Shown: positions 17,766-27,043, numbered from the stretch's first letter. The stretch is DNA of 64,000 bases from Enterococcus montenegrensis (GCF_029983095.1 NZ_CP120467.1:372001-436000); one strand, 5' to 3'. The notes: generated from the sequence alone by a model not told the origin. Translations and numbers: made by a program.

Positions 17766-19565
17766 ATGATTGTTGATTTTGTTGTTTTAACCGGGTTGTT
17801 TGGTATTGGTATTATTGTTGTCAATTTATTAATTGCCCTGATGGAAAAAAACAGTTCTAAAAAAGGATTAGTTGGGTTAACCGTTTTTGAACTGCTTTTC
17901 ATGGGTATTTTTTTGTATCTTGCACTTCCAAGTAAAAACTTGAGTTCACTTTTATGGTACAACTTGTGGGGCGCATTTGCCGCAATCTTGTTAGCTGGAG
18001 GTTTGCTAACCCTTGTAAAAGCGGGGCGTAAAATTCGTCAGAAAACATTAAATGTAACCGGAAAACGGGTGGATGTTTCTTTTGATAAAAAAACTTCTCC
18101 TGTGCAGTTGGGAAAATTGTTTGGTAGTGTGGTGGCCCTGATGGTAATTTTATTTGCTGTTTCTAAAATTAGTGCAATTACTTCTATTGACGAAGTTTAT
18201 TCTTCCATCCATGCTAAAACAGAGGAAAAAGCAGAGGTATTAACTTCTACCAAAGAGATCCCAATTGCAATTGCACCAGATATGGCCAAGCGGAAAATGC
18301 TACAAAAATTCTCAGTGATTCCAAACTCCAATATGTTCACCTTAGATGGCATTACTGCCCAGACGATTAATGGGGAATACGTTTATGTGGCAACAGTGGA
18401 ATACAATGGGTTTTTCAAGTGGCTTAAACTTGGAGAAGTTCCAGGTTATTTCAAAATTAGTGCTACGGATATTAATGCACAGCCAGAATTTGTCAAAGAG
18501 CCATTGAAGTACACCCCCTCAGCTTTCTTTAATCAAGATGCCGGACGAAAAATTTATGCTGCGTTTCCCGGATATGCTTCTTATGGCAAAATCAATTTAG
18601 AAATTGATGATAAAGGAATTCCTTACTACATTCAAACACTGTATAAAGAATATGGCGTAACCGGACTAATGCATTATGACAATTTCAAAACGGCAGTCTT
18701 AAACGCCCAAACAGGAGCAGTTAAGCTTTATGACAGTAAAAAGGCACCAGCTTTTGTGGATGCACCCATTACTTCAGCCGCGGCGAATAGTATGAATGAA
18801 TTCTTCGGGCGTTATGGGCAAGGCTGGTGGAACCAATTTATTTTTGGGGCCAAAAAAGATGTGAAGGTTCCTACAGATAATGGTATTTATGCCGCTGGTC
18901 AAATTACGCCAATGCTTAGTAAAGAAGGGCAATTAAATTATTTCACCGACTTTACCAGTGGCGATGATGATCAAGATTCTGCGTTGGGGTATTCATTAAT
19001 TAATGCCCGCAGTGGTCAATTGACTTATTACCGTGATTTGGAAGTTGGGATTATGGATAGTGACGGTGCGATTTCCATTGCTGCTAAAATCTATCCAGAA
19101 AAGAAATGGGATGCTGAAATGCCTGTTCTTTACAACATTGATGGCGTTCCAACGTGGATTGTTTCGTTGATGGATACCAAAGGAATCTTCAAAAAATATG
19201 TCTATATCAATGCGGTGGATAACGATATTGTTGTCGATGCCGAAAATGCGCAAAGCGCACTAGATGCTTATCGGATTGAGCTTGCAACTAAAGGCAGCAA
19301 TAATAGCAGCACCGATGCGGATTCCTTAGCTGAAAAAAGCGGTATCGTCCAACGTGTGGTTGTGCTAGCAAATGGTAGTAATACTGTTGTATCCTTTATG
19401 CTAAAAGACGATAAAACTGTCTATAGCGTCAATTCAAACAACAGTCCCTACGCTATTTTTATTAAAGAAGGCGACAAAGTTACCTTTAAAGCTAACGTGA
19501 CAGCAGATCAAACTGCGGCCAGCATTCAAGATTTAACAGTAGCGGGAATTGGTGAAATAAAATAA
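17766..19565 (+). CDS. Large polytopic membrane protein with extracytoplasmic domain, unknown function
   Basis: A 599-residue protein. Hydrophobic segments lie near residues 5-25, 36-54, 60-84 and 119-140. The remaining 450 residues are hydrophilic and probably outside the membrane. That part reads like two related halves, each with 'PEFVKEPLKYTPSAFF'- or 'GYSLINARSGQLTYY'-style PepSY-like strands and an acidic DDDQDSALGYS segment. I do not recognise a named family; proteins with this layout occur in enterococci and lactobacilli. The ATG follows GGAAAGAG at a loose spacing. It is monocistronic, with its own terminator directly after the stop. Confidence 0.8.
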   Translation: MIVDFVVLTGLFGIGIIVVNLLIALMEKNSSKKGLVGLTVFELLFMGIFLYLALPSKNLSSLLWYNLWGAFAAILLAGGLLTLVKAGRKIRQKTLNVTGKRVDVSFDKKTSPVQLGKLFGSVVALMVILFAVSKISAITSIDEVYSSIHAKTEEKAEVLTSTKEIPIAIAPDMAKRKMLQKFSVIPNSNMFTLDGITAQTINGEYVYVATVEYNGFFKWLKLGEVPGYFKISATDINAQPEFVKEPLKYTPSAFFNQDAGRKIYAAFPGYASYGKINLEIDDKGIPYYIQTLYKEYGVTGLMHYDNFKTAVLNAQTGAVKLYDSKKAPAFVDAPITSAAANSMNEFFGRYGQGWWNQFIFGAKKDVKVPTDNGIYAAGQITPMLSKEGQLNYFTDFTSGDDDQDSALGYSLINARSGQLTYYRDLEVGIMDSDGAISIAAKIYPEKKWDAEMPVLYNIDGVPTWIVSLMDTKGIFKKYVYINAVDNDIVVDAENAQSALDAYRIELATKGSNNSSTDADSLAEKSGIVQRVVVLANGSNTVVSFMLKDDKTVYSVNSNNSPYAIFIKEGDKVTFKANVTADQTAASIQDLTVAGIGEIK

Positions 19566-19570
19566 AAAAG

Positions 19571-19604
19571 AAAAAATCGGGAAATCACTTTTTCCCGATT
19601 TTTT
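19571..19604 (+). terminator. Intrinsic terminator
   Basis: AAAAATCGGGAAA pairs with TTTCCCGATTTTT; it ends the 599-residue membrane-protein gene and could act in both directions. Confidence 0.92.
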
Positions 19605-19620
19605 CTGGTGGAAATTTTTA

Positions 19621-19812
19621 AATTTGAAAAACAATTTCTAAAAATCTTGGTCTCATTTTTTTAGGTCTACTCAGTTTCCTCCGCTTTTTTTATCTAGCTC
19701 TGGAAACTAGCCCTTCAAGAAATAAGGCAAAATTTTCAAAAATTTGAAAAACAATTTCTAAAAATTCTGTCCTTATTTTTTTAGGTCTATTCAGTTTCCT
19801 CCGCTTTTTTTC
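19621..19812. repeat. Direct tandem intergenic repeat (two copies, 120-bp period)
   Basis: 19621-19692 and 19741-19812 match at about 65 of 72 positions and are exactly 120 bp apart. Both read AATTTGAAAAACAATTTC, later TTTTTTAGGTCTA and CAGTTTCCTCCGCTTTTTT. The 48 bp between copies (with AGAAATAAGG) recurs before the related copy at 51524-51635, so the true unit is about 110-120 bp. There is no ORF. It lies just upstream of maf. Confidence 0.88.
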
Positions 19813-19935
19813 TTCATGCTTATCAGTTGAAAGTATGAAGGAGTAGTTTTACACTTGGCAGTGGCGTTAGAAGTAAAGATTTATCATTTAGCTATAAAGG
19901 TTATTGTAAAGGGCAATTTAAAGGAGGAATTTTTC

Positions 19936-20490
19936 TTGGCAATTATTTTAGCATCACAATCCCCAAGACGAAAAGAATTGTTAGCGCGTTTGGTAGCGGA
20001 TTTTAAAGTTGAACCGGCAGATATTGACGAAACGGTAAAAAAAACAGATTTACCCGAAGAATACGTGATTCATATGGCAAAAGAAAAAGCAAAGGTTATT
20101 GCAGCTAAACATCCCAATGATTTGGTGATTGCAAGTGATACGATTGTAGTAAATCATGGCAAAATTTTGGGTAAACCTGAATCAAGAGCAGAAGCCTTTA
20201 CCATGTTAAAGGATATGAGTGGTGGCATGCACCATGTTTATACGGCGGTTGTGATGCGTAAGGGGCATCAAGTTTTGCAAGAATTGGTTCCTGCCAAAGT
20301 TTTATTCTTTGAATTAAGTGATGAAGAAATTAATCGGTATCTGGATACAGGAGAGTATGCAGATAAGGCTGGTGCTTACGGTATTCAAGGTCAAGCAAGC
20401 CTATTTGTTAAAAAAGTTGATGGTGATTATTATAGTATTGTCGGCTTTCCGGTAGGCGTTGTGAATCAAATGTTGAAAAAAATAAATTAA
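19936..20490 (+). CDS. maf: Maf-family nucleotide pyrophosphatase
   Basis: A 184-residue Maf/YhdE-type enzyme. The signature ILASQSPRRKELL is at the very N-terminus, followed by VIASDTIVV near 68, TAVVM near 105 and DKAGAYGIQGQAS near 150. Maf proteins hydrolyse non-canonical or modified nucleoside triphosphates to monophosphates and have been linked to septum inhibition. The start is TTG 8 bases after AAGGAGG, which puts the signature at residue 2 as in other Maf proteins. The frame is open for 27 codons upstream, into the repeat region, but without a well-spaced RBS. Confidence 0.93.
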   Translation: MAIILASQSPRRKELLARLVADFKVEPADIDETVKKTDLPEEYVIHMAKEKAKVIAAKHPNDLVIASDTIVVNHGKILGKPESRAEAFTMLKDMSGGMHHVYTAVVMRKGHQVLQELVPAKVLFFELSDEEINRYLDTGEYADKAGAYGIQGQASLFVKKVDGDYYSIVGFPVGVVNQMLKKIN

Positions 20491-20565
20491 AAAATGCGCA
20501 GCAAGTAGCGGGATAAAAAGTCAGATAAGCCACTGATTTTCGTGCCAATATTTACTGCGTATTTT
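20489..20565 (+). terminator. Probable long hairpin terminator after maf
   Basis: AAAATGCGCAG (20491-20501) pairs, with one wobble, to CTGCGTATTTT (20555-20565), enclosing about 53 nt. The T-run is short (TTTTG), so termination may be partial. Confidence 0.5.
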
Positions 20566-20627
20566 GTAGGCATAAAATTTCTGCTTTCAGACACAGGGGC
20601 GTACTATTTTCTTAAGAGGTGATATTC

Positions 20628-21056
20628 ATGGATAAAGAAGAATTGAAAAAGCAATTAACACCAGAAGAATATGCGGTAACACAAGAAAATGCAACGGAAC
20701 GGCCCTTTACTGGGAAATACGACGATTTTTATGAACAAGGAATTTATGTGGATGTTGTTAGTGGCGAGGCCCTCTTTGCTTCGACGGATAAATACGATGC
20801 TGGCTGTGGCTGGCCTGCTTTTTCAAAACCAATTGAAAAACTAGGTGTCAAAGAAAAAGCAGATTTTTCCCACGGGATGCACCGAGTAGAAGTAAGAAGC
20901 AAAGAAGCCAACTCACATTTGGGGCATGTTTTTAGTGATGGGCCACAAGCGTTAGGAGGCCTGCGCTATTGCATTAATTCTGCGGCATTAAAATTTATCC
21001 CCAAAGCCAAAATGGAAGCTGCTGGTTACAAAGAATATTTGCCGTTGGTAAAATAG
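20628..21056 (+). CDS. msrB: Peptide-methionine (R)-S-oxide reductase
   Basis: A 142-residue MsrB. It has [18 protein letters not shown] near residues 22-39, [10 protein letters not shown] near 62, [10 protein letters not shown] near 98 and the catalytic RYCINSAAL near 115. It reduces methionine-R-sulfoxide in oxidised proteins using thioredoxin. The two CxxC zinc sites of some MsrBs are absent. The ATG at 20628 follows AAGAGGTGAT; the in-frame GTG at 20619 lies inside that RBS. It stands alone between maf and ruvA. Confidence 0.95.
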   Translation: MDKEELKKQLTPEEYAVTQENATERPFTGKYDDFYEQGIYVDVVSGEALFASTDKYDAGCGWPAFSKPIEKLGVKEKADFSHGMHRVEVRSKEANSHLGHVFSDGPQALGGLRYCINSAALKFIPKAKMEAAGYKEYLPLVK

Positions 21057-21122
21057 TCAGCTTTTGTCTAGTTCCAAACTATGCTACAATAAGGGGAACG
21101 TATGTACAGGAAGGACAAAATA

Positions 21123-21716
21123 ATGTACGAGTATTTAATCGGCAAAATTACGGGGATAACCCCGGCTTATATCGTGTTAGAAAATCAAGGGATTGGCTAT
21201 CAGATTGCAGTAGGAAACCCTTATCGCTTTCACGAAAATAAAGAAACAAAAGTGTACGTCCAGCAAGTTATCAGAGAAGATGCCCATAGCTTATATGGTT
21301 TTAAAACGCTAGCGGAAAAGCAACTTTTTTTACGCTTAATCAGCGTCTCAGGCATTGGTCCAAAGTCGGCTTTGGCGATTATGGCCGGTGAAGAGCATAC
21401 CGGTATGATCAATGCGATTGAATCAGGGGATGTAACGTATTTAACCAAATTTCCTGGCGTGGGTAAAAAAACGGCCCAACAAATGATCTTGGATTTAAAA
21501 GGCAAATTAGGGGACTTATACGACCCACAAATGAATTTGGAACTCTTACCTCATGCAAATGGTAAGATGGCGTTAACAGAGGCAATGGAGGCTTTAGGAG
21601 CATTAGGCTATAGTGCCAAAGAAGTCAAAAAAGTTGAAAAAGCTTTGGCGAATGAAGAAATGCAAACGACAGACGAATATTTACGGGCTGCGTTAAAGCT
21701 TGTAATGAAAAAATAG
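21123..21716 (+). CDS. ruvA: Holliday junction DNA helicase subunit RuvA
   Basis: A 197-residue RuvA: the N-terminal OB domain ([20 protein letters not shown]), the paired helix-hairpin-helix motifs ([16 protein letters not shown] near 75 and [19 protein letters not shown] near 105), and the C-terminal RuvB-contacting domain ([12 protein letters not shown]). RuvA tetramers bind four-way junctions and load RuvB. The ATG at 21123 follows AGGAAGGA; an ATG 21 bp upstream lacks an RBS. ruvB starts 15 bp after the stop. Confidence 0.96.
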   Translation: MYEYLIGKITGITPAYIVLENQGIGYQIAVGNPYRFHENKETKVYVQQVIREDAHSLYGFKTLAEKQLFLRLISVSGIGPKSALAIMAGEEHTGMINAIESGDVTYLTKFPGVGKKTAQQMILDLKGKLGDLYDPQMNLELLPHANGKMALTEAMEALGALGYSAKEVKKVEKALANEEMQTTDEYLRAALKLVMKK

Positions 21717-21731
21717 AGAGGGGGGAAAACT

Positions 21732-22730
21732 GTGACAGAAGAGAGAATTGTCTCACCAGAAAAAGAATCTGCAGAACAATTATTAGAAAAATCATTGCGG
21801 CCACAATTTTTGTCGCAATATATTGGGCAAGATAAAGTAAAACATGAATTATCTATTTATATTGCGGCGGCAAAAAATAGAGAAGAGTCTTTAGATCACG
21901 TCTTGTTGTATGGACCACCAGGATTAGGTAAGACCACTATGGCGATGGTGATCGCCAATGAAATGGCAGTTAATATTCGGACCACTAGCGGCCCTGCGAT
22001 TGAAAAACCAGGTGATCTTGTCGCAATTTTAAACGAATTAGAACCTGGCGATGTTTTATTTATCGATGAAATTCATCGCTTGCCGCGAGTAGCAGAAGAA
22101 ATGCTCTACTCGGCGATGGAAGATTTTTATGTGGATATTATGGTAGGACAAGGACCAACAGCTCATCCTGTCCATTTTCCCTTGCCTCCTTTTACCTTAG
22201 TGGGGGCAACGACGCGAGCAGGAATGCTTTCGGCACCGTTGCGGGATCGTTTTGGAATTATTAGTCACTTGGAGTATTACGAAGAGACCGATTTAAAAGA
22301 AATCGTCTTGCGTTCAGCTGATATTTTTGCTACCGACATTGTGGCAACTGGTGCCCATGAAATTGCCCGGCGTTCTCGTGGCACGCCGCGAATTGCAAAT
22401 CGTTTGTTAAAGCGTGTGCGCGATTTTGCCCAAGTGGAAGCAGATGGGATTATCGATGATAAAATTGCCGTCAGAGCGTTACGATTATTACAAGTAGATG
22501 AAGTAGGACTGGATTATGTCGATCAAAAACTAATCAAAACTATGATTGAGCTTTATGGTGGTGGCCCGGTTGGCTTAAGTACATTAGCGGTAAATATCGG
22601 CGAAGAAACTGAGACAGTAGAAGATATGTATGAACCTTTTTTAATTCAAAAGGGATTCTTAAAACGGACGCCGCGGGGACGAATCGCTACCAGCCTGGCT
22701 TACGAACATTTTGGTTACCCTTATGAATAA
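21732..22730 (+). CDS. ruvB: Holliday junction branch-migration ATPase RuvB
   Basis: A 332-residue AAA+ motor. Features: [15 protein letters not shown] near 27, Walker [13 protein letters not shown] near 60, Walker [13 protein letters not shown] near 110, sensor [18 protein letters not shown] near 155, arginine finger region [19 protein letters not shown] near 215, and a winged helix with [11 protein letters not shown] near 275. The GTG start follows AGAGGGGGG, one of the strongest ribosome binding sites here. Its stop overlaps the region just before the TetR gene. Confidence 0.97.
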   Translation: MTEERIVSPEKESAEQLLEKSLRPQFLSQYIGQDKVKHELSIYIAAAKNREESLDHVLLYGPPGLGKTTMAMVIANEMAVNIRTTSGPAIEKPGDLVAILNELEPGDVLFIDEIHRLPRVAEEMLYSAMEDFYVDIMVGQGPTAHPVHFPLPPFTLVGATTRAGMLSAPLRDRFGIISHLEYYEETDLKEIVLRSADIFATDIVATGAHEIARRSRGTPRIANRLLKRVRDFAQVEADGIIDDKIAVRALRLLQVDEVGLDYVDQKLIKTMIELYGGGPVGLSTLAVNIGEETETVEDMYEPFLIQKGFLKRTPRGRIATSLAYEHFGYPYE

Positions 22731-22744
22731 TGGAGTGTGTTGGT

Positions 22745-23311
22745 ATGGCTGTTAATCAGACAAAAGTAAAAATTGCGACAGCGTTAATCGAACTGGTGAA
22801 AACAACAGATTATAATAAAATCAGCGTGCAAACAATCGCCAGTCAAGCTGGTATTAACCGCCAGACTTTTTATTATCATTTTGCCGACAAAGATGAATTA
22901 CTACGATTTATTTATTATAGTGAGGCATTAAACTTTTTAACAAGTGACGAGTTGTCTTTGGACAATTGGGAAGAACAGGTTTTACAAATGTTGCGGGCGA
23001 TTCATTCACGAGGAGATTTCTATCGAAAAACCGTAGCCGATCGAAAAGAAATCCTAATTCGCGAATTTTCACAAATTGTCGGACGTCTTTTTCGTAAATT
23101 GTTTGAAGAATTTGATACAGAAAACTATTTGTCAGAATCTGATAAAGACTTTTATGGTCACTTTTTTGCCTATGGCTGTAGTGGTGTCTTGTTAGCTTGG
23201 ATTGAAGCAGATTATCCAGAGTCCCCCTTAGAAATTGCGACCCAAATGTTTCGGCTGGCAAAAGACGTAGAGCTTTATTCGTATCGGTTATATCAACAAG
23301 ATGATCAGTAG
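22745..23311 (+). CDS. TetR/AcrR-family transcriptional regulator
   Basis: A 188-residue regulator. The N-terminal TetR helix-turn-helix is clear: TKVKIATALIELVKTTDYNK, then ISVQTIASQAGINRQTFYYHF (residues 26-46) and the KDELL helix. The C-terminal ligand domain is of the helical type found in DhaS-like regulators. The ligand and target are unknown. The ATG at 22745 follows GGAG; an ATG at 22730 overlapping the ruvB stop is the alternative. The phosphatase gene follows 11 bp downstream, a likely co-transcribed partner. Confidence 0.88.
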   Translation: MAVNQTKVKIATALIELVKTTDYNKISVQTIASQAGINRQTFYYHFADKDELLRFIYYSEALNFLTSDELSLDNWEEQVLQMLRAIHSRGDFYRKTVADRKEILIREFSQIVGRLFRKLFEEFDTENYLSESDKDFYGHFFAYGCSGVLLAWIEADYPESPLEIATQMFRLAKDVELYSYRLYQQDDQ

Positions 23312-23322
23312 GAGGTAAAGAC

Positions 23323-23778
23323 ATGGCTAGTATTTTATTTGTTTGTTTAGGTAATATTTGTCGCTCGCCAATGGCAGAAGGATTATTGCGACAATATGCT
23401 AATGAAAGAGGCTGCAAAATAGAAGTCGATTCTGCTGCGACTAGTAGCTGGGAAATCGGAAATCCACCTCATCTGGGCACCCAAAAAATTTTGAAAGCAG
23501 CAGGCGTTGATGTCGCACAAATGTTTTCTCGACAATTAAAAGCTGATGACTTTTACCATTTTGATTATCTTGTGGGCATGGATAAAGAGAATATGGCCGA
23601 CATTTTAGCTGTGGCACCACCGGATAAAACAGCGCAAGTGGCGTCTTTTATGTCTGTTGTAGCTGGTAAAGAAGATATTTTTATTCCAGATCCTTATTAT
23701 ACAGGTGATTTTAATGAAACAAAAAACCTAGTAAAAATGGGGTTAAAACCATGGTTTGAAATTTTGACTAAGGCTTAG
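23323..23778 (+). CDS. Low-molecular-weight protein tyrosine phosphatase
   Basis: A 151-residue LMW-PTP. The P-loop VCLGNICRSPMAEG at residues 7-20 carries the nucleophilic Cys and phosphate-binding Arg, and IPDPYYTG near 125 supplies the general-acid Asp. Such enzymes dephosphorylate protein tyrosine or, in some Gram-positives, arginine. The loop residue after the CLGN segment (Ile in NICRS) gives no firm discrimination: arginine phosphatases typically have Thr there, so tyrosine is more likely. The ATG follows TAGGAGG. Confidence 0.93.
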   Translation: MASILFVCLGNICRSPMAEGLLRQYANERGCKIEVDSAATSSWEIGNPPHLGTQKILKAAGVDVAQMFSRQLKADDFYHFDYLVGMDKENMADILAVAPPDKTAQVASFMSVVAGKEDIFIPDPYYTGDFNETKNLVKMGLKPWFEILTKA

Positions 23779-23850
23779 GCAGTCAAAAAAGCTTGTCTTT
23801 TTGCGGAAATTTGATAAAATATGCTTACTTATCACAAAGGGGTGGCAGAA

Positions 23851-24222
23851 ATGAAAGAAAAAATGAATGTCAAAAAATTCGGCAATTTCGTGGCCAACAC
23901 CTCGAATGCCTTATTAAAAGGATTCTTAAGTGACAGTATGGAAGAAGAACTGCAGGCAAAAATTTCAGTGGAGATGGCAGAAACTTTAGTTTTAGCAGCT
24001 GAAAAGGAAAGTTTAGTAGTTTTACAGTTGGATATAGCCAAGAATAGTGTTAAATACGAGACCGTGTATGGTTGGATTTTAAATAAGCAGTTAAATCCTA
24101 ATCATTTAGTCATTAAACCGCAAAATAATGAACAGCAAATGCGGATGATTCCTTTAGAGTCGATTCGTAAAGTCAGTATTTTAGATAAAGAAGGGCAACG
24201 CACGAGTATTACTCGCGCATAA
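23851..24222 (+). CDS. Small cytosolic protein, unknown function
   Basis: A 123-residue ORF starting at an ATG behind AAAGGGGTGG; an upstream ATG (23821) lacks an RBS. The first half is helical and acidic (SDSMEEELQAKISVEMAE); the second half is strand-rich (YETVYGWILNKQLNPNHLVI, then MRMIPLESIRKVSIL), reminiscent of PH-like or YolD-like folds that bind partner proteins. I do not recognise the family. It is a separate short unit after the phosphatase with a modest hairpin after it. Confidence 0.7.
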   Translation: MKEKMNVKKFGNFVANTSNALLKGFLSDSMEEELQAKISVEMAETLVLAAEKESLVVLQLDIAKNSVKYETVYGWILNKQLNPNHLVIKPQNNEQQMRMIPLESIRKVSILDKEGQRTSITRA

Positions 24223-24256
24223 GGGCCAAGTAAAATTAGAATAGTCTAGTCAGCTG

Positions 24257-24283
24257 CGCAACGTTTGTTTGCGTGGTTTTTTT
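24257..24283 (+). terminator. Short terminator
   Basis: GCGCAAACG-type stem: CGCAA pairs with TTGCG around CGTTTG, followed by GGTTTTTTTATTT. Confidence 0.6.
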
Positions 24284-24303
24284 ATTTAAAAAAATGCGAA
24301 ACT

Positions 24304-24337
24304 AAAAAAAGGGCCCGTCGCTAGGGAGGCGACGGGC
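24304..24337 (-). terminator. Terminator of the ypfJ-like gene
   Basis: GCCCGTCGC (24313-24321) pairs perfectly with GCGACGGGC (24329-24337) around a 7-nt loop; on the minus strand this is followed by CC and seven Ts. It is about 150 bp past the metallopeptidase stop codon. Confidence 0.75.
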
Positions 24338-24489
24338 AAGGAGTTAAAAATGAAAAAGTGTTAGTTAGGGTTGTTTGTTGGTACACTTATATACTACAAA
24401 GTATTTATGAATTTTTTGTGAATCAAAGATACAGAAGTTGGTAAATATCTTTAAAAAAGTATTAAGGAAAAAATACTGGTAACTAAAAA

Positions 24490-25374
24490 CTAAAGTTTCA
24501 AATTATAGGCACGAAAGGTATCACCGTGTTTTAAATCACCGTATTGATAGCCGCGTTTAAACCAATCGACGCGCTGCTCAGAAGTGCCATGGGTGAAGCT
24601 ATCTGGAACAACATACCCTTGAGCTTCTTGCTGTAAGGTATCGTCGCCAATTTGATTGGCAGCATGAATGGCTTCATCAATATCACCAGCTTCTAAGATA
24701 GGCTGTCCTTGGTACGTTTTATTTTCGAGATAGCGAGCAAAGCAACCGGCAAAATAATCAGCCTGCAATTCTAAAGCGACGCTGTAACGATTATATTGTT
24801 TTTCTGAGAGCTGACTGCGAAGGCGGTCCATTTCTTCAGAGGTGCCAAGTTCGTATTGAACGTGGTGTCCGACTTCATGGGCAATAACATAAGCCATGGC
24901 AAAATCACCCGTTGCGCCAAAGCGCTGGGACAATTCTGTTTGAAAACTCAAATCTAGATAGACTTTTTGATCTCCAGGACAATAAAATGGTCCAACCGCA
25001 GAAGAAGCTTGGCCGCAAGCCGAGCGCACACTGCCGCTGTATAAAACCAATGTCGGATCTTGATAATCTGGTTGGTGTTGCGCGTATTCTGTTTTTTTGA
25101 ATTCTGTGTTCCAATAATCTTCCAAGTGGCCAAAAACAACGCTGGCAAATTCTTTTTGATCATCTGTACCAGTGGGCTGTTGGGCAGTAATCGGGCTATT
25201 ATCAGTTCCTAAAAGTGACCCCAAATCGATATTGCCACCAGAAAAGAATAAAGAGAATAAAACGATTAAAAGTAGGCCAATCCCGCCCCCGCCGATTACA
25301 CCACCGGATAAACCGCCGGAACTGCTTCTACGGTCTTCGACGTTTTTACTTTGTCGTCCGCCTTTAAAACGCAT
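24490..25374 (-). CDS. YpfJ-type membrane-anchored zinc metallopeptidase
   Basis: A 294-residue protein of the 'neutral zinc metallopeptidase' family (YpfJ). Residues 1-25 are basic (MRFKGGRQSKNVEDRRSSS), then a glycine-rich stretch (GGVIGGGGIG) and a single hydrophobic helix at about 28-46 anchor it. The outside domain has VLYSGSVRSACGQASSAVGP, YCPGDQKVYLD and the metal-binding HEVGHHVQ near 165, with a second ligand region ELQADYFAGC near 205. Family members keep this gluzincin-like site, but substrates are poorly known. ATG start behind GGGGGAG. Confidence 0.9.
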   Translation of the reverse strand: MRFKGGRQSKNVEDRRSSSGGLSGGVIGGGGIGLLLIVLFSLFFSGGNIDLGSLLGTDNSPITAQQPTGTDDQKEFASVVFGHLEDYWNTEFKKTEYAQHQPDYQDPTLVLYSGSVRSACGQASSAVGPFYCPGDQKVYLDLSFQTELSQRFGATGDFAMAYVIAHEVGHHVQYELGTSEEMDRLRSQLSEKQYNRYSVALELQADYFAGCFARYLENKTYQGQPILEAGDIDEAIHAANQIGDDTLQQEAQGYVVPDSFTHGTSEQRVDWFKRGYQYGDLKHGDTFRAYNLKL

Positions 25375-25398
25375 TAAATCTCCCCCTTAATTGCGCGT

Positions 25399-26895
25399 CT
25401 ATTTATTTTTTTCGTTAAAAATCTTGCGTAGACGTTTGTATAAGATGATGTATTGTTCATCGTCTAAACCGTGTTCCCATAAAAAGACGTTTAATTCAGG
25501 GTACTGATTTTTTACTAATAAAGAAGAGCTGATAATTAAATCATATTGGTCACGTTTTTGGCTGTTGTATGTTTCAGCGTTAACAAATTGCAAGTCAGAC
25601 ATAAACTGATAAACGCTTTTAACAAGTAGATAATTGTGTTCTAAAGCCACACCAACTTCTACTTTATGCGCTTTTGTAGTTGTATCGTAAAGAGGCATTA
25701 AAACTTGCGTAAAGCCATTGACCAAACTGCTAATCGTCGCATTATTAACAAAGCTATTATAAGGTTCTTGTTCACTCATCTCGGTAAAGAAAGTGTGGAT
25801 TTTAGCTTCCATTTCTCGAATTGGCGATTCAAAAACTTGTTTTGGTCCCAATAGTCGTTGAATAGTTGGAAACCGATATTTAATGACATAATAACCAAAG
25901 GTAATATTTAAGAGATTTCCTAGTACCATTGGTTGATCCAAAAGCGCAGGGTTGTCTGAAAATAAGTCAGCTTTGGCAAAATCTAAGAATTTTTCCACCA
26001 AGTTATAAACAGGATTTGGTTTTTCGCTGAAGTCTTTAATGGTTTGCGTTAAGGTTGGATCATCTTCTAACGTGTAAAAAGGAATAAAGTGTGCCAAGAA
26101 GAAAATAAAGCTAGACTCTGCTTTATTTTGCCGTGACGTCAATTTATTGTCTACTAAAGGATTCAAACGAGAAAAATCATAATAATCGTTATCTTTCATC
26201 AAGCAGTCGTAAGCTTTGTCATATTTTACAAAATTACCTTTTTCAATTCGCAATAAGAAAATCGCGGCAAAGTATTTTAATTCCCAACGACCTAAATAAG
26301 TACGGGAAAGTGGGAAGTACTCGCCAAAGGCATCGACAATTTTTTCAACTTTTTCTTCGGACACACTAAAAGGCCAAGTAATCCCTCTAGAACCCAACCA
26401 GATTAAATGGAATAGGGCCAAGCGTACAAGGCGTTCATCCCCCACCATGCCAGCTTCAGTGTATGTAAAGCGCAAATTAAAAGATTTCAAGAAGTTCTTT
26501 AACTTCTCAATCTTACGCGATACTGTCGAGCGACTTGAGAAGTAACGGTCACAGAAATCTTCAATCGTTGGATTTTCTTCATTCATAAAATATAAAATAA
26601 ATTGAAATGGCACTGAACCTTGTAATAGATAGTAACGGTACTCGTCGATGGTGGCCGTTAAATTAAGACAATCAATTTTGCCAGCCCCGATTAAAAAGCT
26701 TTCGTGTTCAGGATGAATCTTACTAATATCTTTATCAATTTCCGTTAAGTCGATGACAGTTTGCTGGTAGTTTAAATCCATTTCTTGGGCCAGCTCTGCA
26801 ATTGGGTAATTCTGTCGCCCAATAAACATCATTTTGCGGAACAGTTTAAATTTTAACAAGGTTGATGAGTCCATCATCAGCTCTTCATATACCAT
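25399..26895 (-). CDS. Mga/AtxA-like global transcriptional regulator
   Basis: A 498-residue regulator. The Mga-type winged helix is visible near residues 95-135 ('NPTIEDFCDRYFSSRSTVSRKIEKL'-style helix-turn-helix), preceded by an N-terminal HTH-like segment (YPIAELAQEMDLNYQQTVIDL). The middle and end resemble the PRD and EIIB-like domains of Mga/AtxA/MafR proteins, which are often tuned by PTS phosphorylation. Enterococcal MafR is the closest functional analogue I can name. The ATG follows GGAGGGA; the upstream open frame lacks an RBS. It stands alone between two terminated genes; targets are unknown. Confidence 0.82.
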   Translation of the reverse strand: MVYEELMMDSSTLLKFKLFRKMMFIGRQNYPIAELAQEMDLNYQQTVIDLTEIDKDISKIHPEHESFLIGAGKIDCLNLTATIDEYRYYLLQGSVPFQFILYFMNEENPTIEDFCDRYFSSRSTVSRKIEKLKNFLKSFNLRFTYTEAGMVGDERLVRLALFHLIWLGSRGITWPFSVSEEKVEKIVDAFGEYFPLSRTYLGRWELKYFAAIFLLRIEKGNFVKYDKAYDCLMKDNDYYDFSRLNPLVDNKLTSRQNKAESSFIFFLAHFIPFYTLEDDPTLTQTIKDFSEKPNPVYNLVEKFLDFAKADLFSDNPALLDQPMVLGNLLNITFGYYVIKYRFPTIQRLLGPKQVFESPIREMEAKIHTFFTEMSEQEPYNSFVNNATISSLVNGFTQVLMPLYDTTTKAHKVEVGVALEHNYLLVKSVYQFMSDLQFVNAETYNSQKRDQYDLIISSSLLVKNQYPELNVFLWEHGLDDEQYIILYKRLRKIFNEKNK

Positions 26896-26972
26896 AAATA
26901 TCCCTCCGTAATTTGACTCCTTTTCCCTCATTGTATCGTTTTTTTGTCAGACTGTCAGTTATAAGCACACGC

Positions 26973-27014
26973 AAAAGCGCCGGCTTTTAAAAAGAAGCCA
27001 GGCGCTTTTGTTTG
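26973..27014. terminator. Hairpin between brnQ and the Mga-like gene
   Basis: AAAAGCGCC (26973-26981) plus GGCTT pairs with AAGCC and GGCGCTTTT (27001-27009). It lies downstream of brnQ on the minus strand. Confidence 0.7.
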
Positions 27015-27043
27015 TTTATTTTATATTTTGTTTTTAAGAAAAT

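Noticed and set aside
19855-19935. 27-residue N-terminal extension of Maf
   Set aside because: The Maf signature belongs at the extreme N-terminus, and TTG 19936 has a well-spaced AAGGAGG.
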